Positions 21,599-32,492 of a stretch of 64,000 nucleotides of DNA are shown here, in pieces (within the stretch, counting starts at the first letter, position 1; every line of letters begins with the position of its first letter). The notes under the pieces were generated by a model, which ran no database searches, had not been told where the DNA came from, and was given only the letters and a program-made list of their open reading frames with translations. The DNA lies in contig NC_056757.1 of the NCBI RefSeq assembly GCF_018687715.1, positions 31,123,501 to 31,187,500 on the forward strand, written 5' to 3'. Source of the DNA: Carya illinoinensis (taxonomy: Eukaryota; Streptophyta; Magnoliopsida; Fagales; Juglandaceae). The translations under genes and the position numbers were made by a program.

Positions 21599-24500
21599 AT
21601 GGAAGCTGGCGAAAGAACATTCTCAAGATCTCATTCCCTCCAACTAATCTGTATCTTATTGGTAATTGTCTTCTGTTTTAGGGTTTGCACGACACGGATC
21701 GACGCCGATCCTTAGATCCTTCTATACTTGTGTTTGATTATCTCCAATGGTTAGCGACAGTTGTAATCAGTCCTCTGGTTTGATTTTTCAAATTTCAATG
21801 CACCTAATAAGGAAGAAGTCTCTCACATTTATGGATTTGATTAACGAAAACCGTCAGTTGAATCAGTACTAAGTGTTATAATTATGCATTCTCAAAGTCT
21901 TGTCCATTTATGCATCAGTTTCTGTTAGATTATTGTTAATTTTTTAATCTTTTAATTAGGTTGTGTGCCATATCGCGCTTGTTGGATCAGATGTATTGGA
22001 TACTTCAACTAGGTAAGATTAGTCTTTGACATGCATATTTTTTTTAGTAGTAGACTATACTTCATTTTGGGTCTTGTTTATTTTTTTTCTGATTGATAGT
22101 GGTCTTTATTGCAATGTCTGTTATTTATTTCAGTCAAAGAGAATTCAAAGAGTTCCGGCCCTTGTATGACTGTGAGCAGTGCCGTTTGAGGAAGGTCTTG
22201 ATCTCTTCTTTCTTGTTTCAGTTTTTTAATTACGATATCCCTTCCTATAGCTATTGATAATTTGATAGTCACAGAGCTACTTGGAGGTGTTTCATATCTT
22301 TGTAACTCTATTGCCATAATTGTGTACCGCCTGGTATAATTAACTATTTAGTAGCTTGGTTTGGAAACACTAGAAAACATAAAGGAAACAAGATGGAATG
22401 TAGTTTCTCTGTTTGTAGAACCTCAGATTTGGTTAAATAGTTAAGTACGCAAACCATCATAGAAGTTGGAGTTTTGGAATTTCTTATAGAAGTTCCGTTT
22501 TAGTTCTTGATGAGATACAAATTTTATGAGGGATTGGGGTAATCTGTTTTGTTAAAACGTATGGATGTTTTCAATGAAGTGCAACGATAAGGGTTTGTTA
22601 GTTTGTCCGGTGAATCTCATATGATTCCATCTAAAATTTTATAACATCTTAACACAAACTCACGACCTCACTTTGAACCTTTAATGGGACACTATGCCTC
22701 TGAGGTTTTAGCTGCTACATGAGAGAGATCTGGAAAAGAGAACCAGTGTCTGTTGTAGTGGAATTAGAGTTTCTATCAAGTGTAAATGTTACTGCATTGA
22801 TAAGGAATTTCTTGAAGGATGCATTTGGAGGAGTAATGCTCTCCTCAAGATTGCTTTCTTCGGCTGGCTGGCATTTCATGGGAAAATATTGACTATCGAC
22901 AAGCTGAGAAAGCATGGCCCCTACATAACAGATTGGTGCTTTATGTGCAAACACATTAGTGAATCAGCGGATCACCACCTTCTTCATTGTGAAGTAGTTA
23001 AGGTTTTATGGGATGAAATATTCACTAGGCTCGGTATTGCATGGGTAATGCCTAGGAGGGTGATAGATTTGTTGTCATGTTGGAGAGGAATTTGGGGCAA
23101 TTGTCACATTGCGGCTGTTTGGAAGATGGTGCCTCTATGCTTAATGTGGTGCACATGGAATGAGAGGAATGGTCATCGTTTTGACAATAGGGTGCACTCT
23201 CTGGAAGGGTTTAGGGACTATTTCTTTCATACATTGTTGCTTTGGGCATCATCTATTGTATTGAATGGAACGAGTTTTAATGACTTTTATGCTACTTTTC
23301 GCAGCGCTTAGCTTGTAATTAGGCTTATTTCTTGTATACTTTTTGTGTACCTGGCCTTGCCTAATTACACGCTTGTAATTAGGCTTATTTCTTGTATACT
23401 TCTTGTGTACCTGGGCCTAGCCTAATTACGTGTAATTAGGCTCATTTTTTTTTTTTACTTATAAAAAAAAAAAAAAAAAATCCTTGAAGGAAGGTGAATA
23501 AGGGTGGGGAAGATAGTATTATGTAGCTGAAAAATATGATTATGAGAGCAGAAGTATGGCTAAAAATGATTAATGCGGCTGGTGTACACTAGACTTTTAG
23601 AAGTGCAACAGACAGATATTATGTTTTACATGCACAACCCTTCTTCACTTGCGTACTCACCATTATTCTGATTTTATTTTTGATCAGTAACAAAACATTA
23701 CCTTTATGCAGAAGTTGTTACATTATACAAACTGTTGCATTTTATTGACCATATGGCCAAATGCTGGCTTAGCAGGAACAAGTTAATAATTCTGCTACAG
23801 GAGTTGGCAATCATCCAGATGAAAAGGTAATTTTTAGAGTTTTTCTTTTCTCAGTAGAAATAGTGGTTCTTATATTTATACATTTCACACAGGATATTGA
23901 CATCATAGCAACATACACGGACACTTCTGGTGCTGTTCGAGTTAGTAGCGTGAAAATGAGGGATCTATCTGCTTCCTGGGTATGGGAAAAACCTATGGAT
24001 TCTAATCATGGTCAGTCAAAGAGTTCCCAGGTACTGCTATCTCATTTAAACATTGATTCTTTAAAAATGCATGTGGAATTACTCAATCATACTTAGCAAA
24101 AACAGTTTGAACAATTATGAGAACCACATGAATTTCACATACAATTTAATACCACGATGTTTTCCAACTAAGAGAAAAAACCATTAACTTCTCCCTTCGT
24201 AAGTGGCTGACATAAAAAATTGAAGTATTATCTCCTTGTTACAGTCTCTGATTGACCATTTCCTTCTGTTCCTTAATTTCAGAAAATGGAATATTCGTTT
24301 CAATCTGAGATGGGATCTGGAGAGAACGTGGAGCATTCTACTGATGAGCATCAAGAAGGTGGAAGCCCATATCCTCAGATGTCATCAATGAGCCCAGTGA
24401 AGCTCATGCGACGGGTGAACTCAAGTGCTTTTGTTTTGTGTTCCCTAAATATATTTTGTGCAATCGATGTTGGTTTATAACATGTCCTGTACCTTCAGAA

Positions 24501-26396
24501 AATGCGGCAGGAAAGGAGGGATCTTCGAACTGCTCAGTTAGTTCAACAAAATAAAGAAACTGACTACGAGATGGCAGCAGCAGCAGTTGAACGGTCGAAA
24601 AACCTCGACACCACTGTCAAGGGAAAGTACAGTATATGGAGGCGAGATTATGATAATCCAAATTCTGATTCAACCTTGAAACTCATGCGTGACCAGATTG
24701 TAATGGCCAGAGCATATGCATATATTGCCAAGTCTAAAAATGAAAGTAATCTTTACAATTCTCTCATGCAACACTCCAGAGAAAGTCAGCGTGCTATCGG
24801 AGAAGCCAATTCTGATGCTGAGCTTCACCCAAGGTATTTCTACTCTCTTTTCACTATTCTGGATACCAGGTGTACGTGCTTGCTCTTGGTTTTCATGCAG
24901 TTTTTCTCACTGTTCCTATTTTAGTGCACTTGATCAAGCAAAAGCAATGGGCCATGTTCTCTCCATAGCTAAAGACCAACTATATGACTGTGCTATGATT
25001 GCAATGAAGTTTAGAGCCATGCTTCAGTCAACAGAAGAGAATGTAAATGCCCTGAAAAAAAAGAGTGCATTCTTGATTCAGCTAGCTGCAAAAACAGTCC
25101 CTAAAGGACTGCACTGCCTTCCTTTGCAGCTTGCAGCAGAGTATTACCTGCAGGGTTATCATAAGAAACAGGATATTGACAAAGAAAAGCTTGAAGATCC
25201 ATCTTTATACCACTATGCCATCTTTTCTGACAATGTCCTAGCAACATCTGTGGTTGTCAATTCTACCGTGCTGCATGCACAGGAACCTGAGAAACATGTT
25301 TTCCACATAGTCACGGATAAACTGAATTTTGCTGCAATGAGAATGTGGTTTCTTGTCAACCCTCCTCCAAAAGCAACCATACAAGTTGAGAACATCGATG
25401 ATTTCGGGTGGTTGAATTCCTCGTACTGTTCTGTTTTACGTCAACTTGAATCTGCAAGAATTAAAGAATATTATTTCAAGGCAAATCATCCTTCTTCCAT
25501 CTCTGCTGGGGCTGATAATCTTAAATATAGGAATCCAAAATATTTGTCCATGCTGAATCATCTTAGATTCTACCTTCCTGAAGTCTACCCAAATTTAGAC
25601 AAGATCCTATTTTTAGATGATGATATTGTAGTTCAGAAGGATCTCACACCTCTCTGGTCCATTGATCTGCAAGGGATGGTAAATGGTGCAGTAGAGACAT
25701 GCAAGGAGAGCTTCCACAGATTTGATAAGTATTTAAACTTCTCTAATCCAAAGATCTCTGAGAATTTCGATCAAAATGCTTGTGGTTGGGCATTTGGCAT
25801 GAATATTTTTGACTTGAAGGAGTGGAAAAGGCGAAATATCACCGGAATATACCATCATTGGCAGGATATGGTAAAGCTTTGTCTGTCTTCTTTCTTCATG
25901 TCTCAACCCAGAACTCTCTTCCCCTTTTCATGCTATTATCATTCGTTCTCCATGTAAATTACTTATTCTATGCAATTCATTTGTGATAATAACTTTTAGT
26001 CTTGAAATCGTGTATACAAATATCATGGTGATGATAGCCAGAAGTGTGCAATATGCTTGTAATGCATTGTTATCTTTTGCGACTAAGGCTTGCAACTGAT
26101 GTAGAAGAATTGTTTTGCAGAATGAGGATAGAACGCTTTGGAAACTTGGCACCTTGCCGCCGGGACTTATCACTTTCTACAACTTGACCTATCCGCTTGA
26201 CCGGGGTTGGCATGTCTTGGGACTTGGCTATGACCCAGCTCTTAATCAAACAGAGATAGACAATGCAGCTGTCGTCCATTACAATGGAAACTACAAGCCA
26301 TGGTTGGACTTGGCTGTTTCCAAGTACAAGTCTTACTGGTCGAAATATGTAATGTATGATAACCCCTTTCTTCGATTGTGCAACATTAGTGAATAA
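21599..26396 (+). CDS. GAUT3: Galacturonosyltransferase, GAUT3-type (GT8), nine exons
   Basis: Predicted Golgi type II membrane glycosyltransferase adding galacturonic acid to homogalacturonan (pectin). Exons: 21599-21661, 21960-22012, 22134-22194, 23776-23826, 23893-24030, 24283-24414, 24499-24833, 24925-25870, 26121-26396. All are in phase and give 684 aa. Residues about 13-31 are a signal anchor (LQLICILLVVCHIALVG) created by joining exons 1 and 2. A stem with coiled or basic segments follows (KMRQERRDLRTAQLVQQNKE). The GT8 domain holds HYAIFSDNVLATSVVVNST, the nucleotide-sugar-binding ILFLDDDIVVQKD (DDD about 509-511), NACGWAFGMNIFDL and the C-terminal HYNGNYKPW (646-654). Its length is close to that of Arabidopsis GAUT3. 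Intron 3 (22195-23775) holds a LINE insertion. The first two exons are assigned from phase and the hydrophobic anchor, and are less certain than the rest. Confidence 0.92.
22820..23482 (+). mobile_element. Short 5'-truncated LINE copy in GAUT intron 3
   Basis: Only the 3' end of a LINE of the same family as 13008-15981 remains: AFFGWLAFHGKILTIDKL, WCFMCKHISESADHHLLHCE, AWVMPRRVIDLLSCWRG. The long open frame runs to 23311. A 60-bp unit is then duplicated in tandem (23311-23370 and 23371-23430), and the copy ends in an A run of 19 (with one T just before). It is flanked by an exact 9-bp direct repeat CTTGAAGGA (22811-22819 and 23483-23491), the expected target-site duplication. Confidence 0.9.
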
Positions 26397-26399
26397 CAT

Positions 26400-27420
26400 T
26401 TATTTTTTTGTCCTGCTCACGCCCTCTCACTCACTTACACGTGTAATATTTGATCTAAACAAGAAAATAAATCCAAAATGCCTTATGCTCCCATAGAATT
26501 TATTAATTCGATGTTCTCTTTTGGGCTATATTTTCAGAAGTTAAAGTGCAGTTTGCCTGAGCCATCTCATAAACATATACATTGGCTACATATAACGCCT
26601 TCCTCTCTGTTGTTTCCCAATTTCCTTTAAACAGTATAAAGGTGTTAAGAATAATGTAAAAAGGGTTTGAAAATGGCTAATGAGAGGAAATTGATCCTCA
26701 AGCATCAGTTTCTCAACGAAATAGCAAAGCGAATCCTATATACTCTGCTTACTATATGCTTTTGCAGCTATCCAGGGATGAAGAAATCGCATTTCGACTA
26801 TCCACAACAATGCTCAGTGCTCACTCTGTTTTCTACTGCGTTTAGATATACTTAACTGACTTCGTTGGAATATTCACTCCTTTTATTGCCGGGTCCACGA
26901 AATGCCAAACCTCTACACTGCGATGGTTTGAAAAAGTCCCCTAACGGCCGACACCCCAATAATTGAGAAATTAAATACATGTCGATTCTAATTAGTGTCG
27001 AACTCTGATTATTACAAATATAAGAAGTGCTAGACTCATAAAAGAATTTATTTTATAGTAAAATGAATTTTACAATTATTATTTAAAAGTAATACCACTC
27101 CTAACACTGCTAAAATAATAATCATGCAACTCCACTTAATGCTTGTGTGGCAAACATGTGTTTGATGTTATGTTTCGATTTCGGAATTTTCAAATTTTTT
27201 TTTAATGACTAATACATGTGTACCAGATTAGCTTGTTAAAGGATTTCATCCTGAGGAAATTGCAAGGGGTAACACTCAATATGTAAGTTATTTAACTAAA
27301 AACAATTAAGAATCTAAAATATTTGGAGCATTTTATGCGCTATCAGACGGAAAAGTAAAAAGATGCAAAGAAACTGGATAAGCTCCACCAGCAAAGTACA
27401 AGAAAAGTTCTGGAGGGATA
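26400..27420. other. 3' flank of GAUT and intergenic DNA, no gene
   Basis: It contains the GAUT 3' UTR and then AT-rich sequence. A segment about 27020-27120 (GTGCTAGACTCATAAAAGAA onward) is MITE-like, but its ends were not resolved. Confidence 0.45.
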
Positions 27421-28170
27421 TTCTCATCAAGAGGCTAAAGTCCATCCCGGCCCGAGTTTCGCCCTTTCAGTGGGCCTAAGAACCATCACTATGACTGGCC
27501 CACGAGCTGCACAAGGAGAATGAAGGTGTTCCAGCGCGGACAACCTGCTGAGGGGGACAGGCAAGATCTGCCGACCCTCACACCCCTGCGAGTCTGCGAC
27601 ACCTCGCATTTAAAGCGGGAATAGTTATACAGTATCAAAAAATTTAAGTTATAATTTTTTTAAATTTTTATATAAAATATAATAAATAATTTAATTTTTT
27701 TAAATTTTAATATAAAATTAATATTAAAAATTTATATTATAATAATATTTTATTTATTATTATTTAAAATATTTTATTTCATCTTATCTCATCTTAATAA
27801 CTATGTTAAAAATTAGAACTGGCAAAATAAAGGAAAATCGTAGACAACCTCCATTCCTAAAAGAAGAAAATGGGAAGCGATCGAACTGTCTGCCTATCGT
27901 CAAGATGCCACTGGGGAGTTGCGCCGCATTGATGGCACCTCCTAAGCAGCCACGCTGCATTAAAAATAGAAATATTCTTCGCCGAAGCCACTATTTGGGT
28001 GAAGCCACGGCACACATTACGTGTAGGCCGGGTTCACTAAAGTTTATCTGAACCGGTTCAGAGCAGTCTCTCGTATCTCAGTGCCAAAAAAGCTCTCGGT
28101 CATTTTTCTGCAATGGCGGAAGCCCTCGGTCATTTTTTTGATCTGCCGAAGCTTTTTTTTTTTTTATCCA
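27421..28170. other. GC-richer island plus AT-rich MITE-like stretch, no gene recognised
   Basis: 27425-27615 is unusually GC-rich for this intergenic DNA (CATCCCGGCCCGAGTTTCGC, TGCGAGTCTGCGACACCTCG) but encodes nothing I recognise. It may be part of a retroelement. 27625-27805 is an AT-rich MITE-like block ending ATCTTATCTCATCTTAATAA. 28090-28155 contains a short direct duplication of CTCGGTCATTTTT. Confidence 0.4.
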
Positions 28171-29678
28171 GCCAAGTTTAGACAACCATATTTGAAAAAC
28201 TCACACTTCTATGCATGATCAGTAACATCTTCGTCTCCATTTACATTTAGAGGCTTCCGCAGGTTTCTTGTCCATTTGACGTTCCTATTCTTTCTTCTTT
28301 ACTAGGCTTGGTTTAGCTACCACAATAAGTCTTTATTCGTTAGTTCAACCCCAAAAGTTTGTATTTTGCTTTTAAACTCTACTGGGTTTTTCCTTTTCTT
28401 GAGCTTCACCCTTTTTTTTTTGCAACCACGAATTTTGAAATTGGGTTTCAGTTGCTTGTGTTATTTTTTTCAATTTTTTCCATATTGATCTAGACAATAG
28501 TGTGCCAGTTTAGTTTATTAAGGTATTTTGGGTTTCTGGGTCATTGAACGATTGAAATTTCGATGAAATTTGGTTTAGCTTTTGGTTTTTTGATCTGGGT
28601 TTTGAGTGTGAGTATTGAAGTCTCGAGAATTGTTTCTGTATTTCTTTTATCTAATTTTAAAGGGAATCAACTTAATTGCAACCAAATCGCTCTTGTTCAA
28701 ATATAAATTATTTTCTTTTTTTATAAATCATTATTGTGGTCCATTTGTACCGTGCTGCTTGTTATATTGTGTTTATGATTCCTGTGTCTGGATCGAATGG
28801 AACAACCTGTCATGTTCATTTTTCAGCTTCTGTGATAGCTGCTATGTCCCCATTGCAGTTTTGTGGGAGGTCCCACTAGAATACTCGTCGTATGAAAATT
28901 GTATAAAGTTTAACGGAAGAAGCGTGAGTGCAATGTGTGCACTGCTACAGTGGCTTCTCCGTAGCAGAACTCTTAAAAATAATGACCTAGCAACTTTGTG
29001 TATGACCCCTGACGCAGAATATAGAATGCTCTCCTGATACCTTATATAAAAGTTTGACACCAGATAACAATAGAGACTTTTCTCTCGAACTTTAAGGAAA
29101 ATCATATATAAAAAATATTTTGATGAATATAATATAAATTTAAATTTTAACTATTCTATTTACATAAATTTTTATATTGAAATAATTATTTTTTTATTAT
29201 ATAACAATAAAATATTATGAGATGAATTTAGTTTTGACTGTTTACATCAAATTTTTATATTAAATTATCTATTTATTCATTATATAGTAATAAGTAATTA
29301 ATAATTATAAAAATATTTAATTTTTTAATTATTAATTTATTTAATTTTATCATATTTTACTATTCTACCTATTATATATCAATTAATAATTATATCGTAA
29401 TTAAATTATCTAAATATTTGTGGATGTAGATGGAGAGAAGAGAGTGTTATAAAAAATAATAAAATATATATTTACTTATTCAATAGTAACCATCAAATTT
29501 GGATTTTGGTTTACAAATATTGTAGCTCAAAATCAAATTATTTGAATTTGTATAATCTATTGTGAGCCATTTTTCACCCATAATAGTTAAAAAGTACATT
29601 TTTTTTTTTTTTTTTACATATAGATAATTCATTGAGAGTGCTATAAGGAAATAACACTAACTTTGGTATCGTAAATTC
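28171..29678. other. Intergenic DNA, no gene recognised
   Basis: A 140-codon frame at 28615-29037 is T-rich (Phe, Leu and Cys heavy) with no recognisable domain. From 29040 on the sequence is nearly pure A/T, with a T run of about 19 near 29598. Confidence 0.45.
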
Positions 29679-29686
29679 TCCGGAAC

Positions 29687-30428
29687 TAGGACTATAATCG
29701 AGCCGAGCCAAGCTGAGCCAATTTTTGGCTTATCGAGTTTGGTTCGACTCAAAATACTCCAATTCAAGATTTTTTTAAAATATTTGTTCGATCTCGACTC
29801 AATAAGTTAAAATATCAACTTGAGCTCGTCCCACAAACGAGTTAGCTCGAGCTTGAGCTGGAGCTTGAATTGTTTTTTTTTTTAATAAGATTTAATAATT
29901 AATAAATTAAATAAATAAAAAAAGAACTAATATCAAATTTATACAACTAACAAGTAGAACCTCTATTAAATTATAAAATTTTAAAAATTTTATAAATAAT
30001 TAATATCTAATTAGTTAATATTTATCCAAAATAACGACTAATTATTATACAAATTATAAAATATACCTATCAAGTATATTCACTATATAGACATAAATAA
30101 TTAGAATACATATTATATATTTAATTATAAAAGTGGTATTCTTATATTATTAGCTAATATATATACATGCATAAGTGTATGTATAAATTTATCAATATAT
30201 AAATGAGTTTTAATCAAGTCGACTTGAGCATAAATGAGCAAGCGTAAACGAGCCTTAGCCGAGCCGAGTTGAGTTTTGTCGAGTATGTGTCATTTACAAA
30301 TCGAGCGGATATCTAGTTTCACAAGCGAGTTCTTTTTTTTTTTTTTTTCCACAAGTTGAGTTCGATTCGAATTTAACCGAGTGAGTATTGAGCGGACTAT
30401 CGAACAGACTGGTTCATTTACAGCCCTA
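29687..30428. mobile_element. 742-bp non-autonomous hAT element with 8-bp target duplication
   Basis: It begins TAGGACTATAATCGAGCC and ends GGTTCATTTACAGCCCTA, imperfect inverted ends of the widespread plant TAGGGCTGTAAA.GAGCC type. The exact 8-bp direct repeat TCCGGAAC flanks it (29679-29686 and 30429-30436). Subterminal regions are full of CGAG/CTCG-type motifs (GAGCTCGAGC-like, GCCGAGCCGAGTTGAG). It has no transposase. Confidence 0.88.
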
Positions 30429-30544
30429 TCCGGAACAACCCGAGCTCCCATTTCTTCTACCTTGCAAGTAACTGGACCTAGTGTCCGGTGTGCAAAACAC
30501 AAGTAACAAATTCGTTGGCTACTTAATACAGTCTCATCTATTTT

Positions 30545-30725
30545 CACAAAATTTTTCATCTCATCTTATCTAATTATTACAACTTTCTCAAATTTTCATT
30601 AAAAATAAAATAATTAATTAATTTCTTCAAATTTCAAAATAAAAATAATATTCTAAAATATATTTTAATAATATTTTATTAAACTTCTAATTTATATTTT
30701 AACTAATCTCACGTCATCTGCTAAA
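30545..30725. repeat. AT-rich MITE-like repeat
   Basis: It starts TTTTTCATCTCATCTTATCT, has an A/T-only middle, and ends AACTAATCTCACGTCATCTG. It is of the same style as 27625-27805. No target duplication was identified. Confidence 0.4.
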
Positions 30726-30779
30726 ACAAAATTAGCATAAATGAGTAGAGTTCATCTACACAACCACCCACTATTCATG

Positions 30780-32018
30780 TAACCCCCGCACTCCAACCTA
30801 CGTGGCTTTTGTTTTTTGTTTTAAATTCAAAACGGCAGCGTTTTGGTCATGGGTTATGATTCAATTTCCCCCCCTATCATCCTCCCCGCGCGTTCTTTTT
30901 CAGTTGCTTCTTCAGAAAGCTTCCCCGACGTTCTCTCCAAACTCGCCCTGCTGTTGTTCTTTCACCGACATCACCCTCTGGCCGGCCCGTGCGGCTCCTT
31001 CACTCCGGAACCGAGTAGCTCCAAGACGCGGGCAACGTGGGTCATGATTTCGGCACCGTGTAAGAAAAAAATCATCTCTACTCTGTCCATTTCCTTACGG
31101 CGTCTCTAGCTTCCATTCTTGCACGGGTTCAAGTCTTTCGGTGTTATTGTAGCTAGAGAGAGCCACCGTTTGTCATCTTACAAGGGTAAGAAATTAAAGG
31201 AAAAGGGTTTTTATTTGAATATTTTGGTTTCATCACTCCATTTTTAGCATTACTCTGATTTTGTGTTTATTCCTGATATGGATCTGCGGACCGATGTTTG
31301 TTGGACCTGTGTTTTGTTGGGTTTTTTTGGGTTGTTGATGTTGTATGTATGGAACTGATTTTTTGGTTGTTGATATCATTTGAACTCCACGTTGAAATCG
31401 TATTCCCAAGCCTCCCTTTTTCTCTCCCTCTTCGCTTCGATTCTCTCCAATTTCTGGTCATGGTGTCCCATTTGTTTCCCACTTCTAGTGATGATGGAGC
31501 TGGAGTCCCTTCAACAAGTGATTAGAGTGGTAGCTTATAATAAGACTGGTAGTTAGTCCACGATTCTTTCATTCTTGAACATTATTTTTTTTTTTTTTAG
31601 TTTATTGCATTAGCGTATGTAAATATACGTTTTTTTTTTCTATTTATTGGATGGAGGGTAGGGTCTCTTTTGTCTTGCCAATTCGAGGGAGTCTATTTTG
31701 AGTTACCCCATCAAAACATAATTGTAGTTGAAGAAGCCTTGGCAAATTGACTGTAGTGTATTATGTCTAGCACCTTTTAAATCAGCTCGTCCCCAGCATA
31801 AAAGCTTCAAGCATTGAGCCAGTTAATTTTCGAAAAAAAAAAAAAAAGATCATAAAGAAATTTCAAACATTAGGAAATGAGAAGGAAGGATACGGCCAAC
31901 CCAAAAAAAGAAACACAACTTGGTTCGATGAAACTTGGTTGAATATTCCAACTTCTCAACATACATGAACTACAGAAGAAAGTAGAGAGGAAAGTCTGAA
32001 AAACAACAGACGAATATT
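30780..32018. other. Region upstream of the FAR1-related pseudogene, possible 5' leader
   Basis: 30880-31110 is a GC-richer island, with several overlapping open frames of similar length. It may be the promoter and untranslated leader of the downstream FAR1-related locus, but no splice junction could be proved. The remainder is AT-rich with poly(T)/poly(A) runs at about 31585, 31629 and 31834. Confidence 0.35.
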
Positions 32019-32019
32019 T

Positions 32020-32110
32020 TTAGCTTCCATCTTTTGCATACCCACTTGTTTCTTCAACAAGCTTCTCCCACACGTTTGCCATTTTCTCTGCATATCCAGC
32101 CTCTTTATGT
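32020..32110 (-). pseudogene. Short coding-like 3' remnant, family not recognised
   Basis: Read on the minus strand, 29 codons ending in TAA give HKEAGYAEKMANVWEKLV, then EETSGYAKDGS. This is well-composed amphipathic protein sequence unlike chance frames in this AT-rich DNA, and it looks like the last exon of a gene. I do not recognise the family. No upstream exon on the minus strand was found. Confidence 0.3.
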
Positions 32111-32492
32111 AATATCATTTGATTAAAAATTTTAAAATCAAGTGTCAACGGTAGAAGAACATGTTATGTGTATTTTTCTAAAATACATGTCATGATCAGT
32201 TATAGTTATTGATCTATAACATATTCAATGGTTTTCTATATCAATTACTTAAACAGAAAGTCGGTTAAAATTCATCGTACCAAAGAAAATGACTGAAGAT
32301 GACAAAATATAAATTGAATGACAACAATTTTCTATTCTAGATAGATCTCTTGAACTACAGTTCTCTTGAACTACATCTTCATCTATAGCCATGCAGCCTT
32401 GTGAGGTTTCAGCCCACTAGATAAGCTTTGCCCACTAAATTTGGGTGTAGTAGATACTGTACCAAAGCTGAAAGAGCTCCTCAAATCCAGTG

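Noticed and set aside
27427..27609. GC-rich 60-codon open frame on the minus strand
   Set aside because: No family resemblance. The GC island gives open frames on more than one strand and may be retroelement-derived.
28615..29037. 140-codon open frame
   Set aside because: It is T-rich with Phe/Leu/Cys bias and has no recognisable motif, no splice context and no supporting promoter. It is probably chance.
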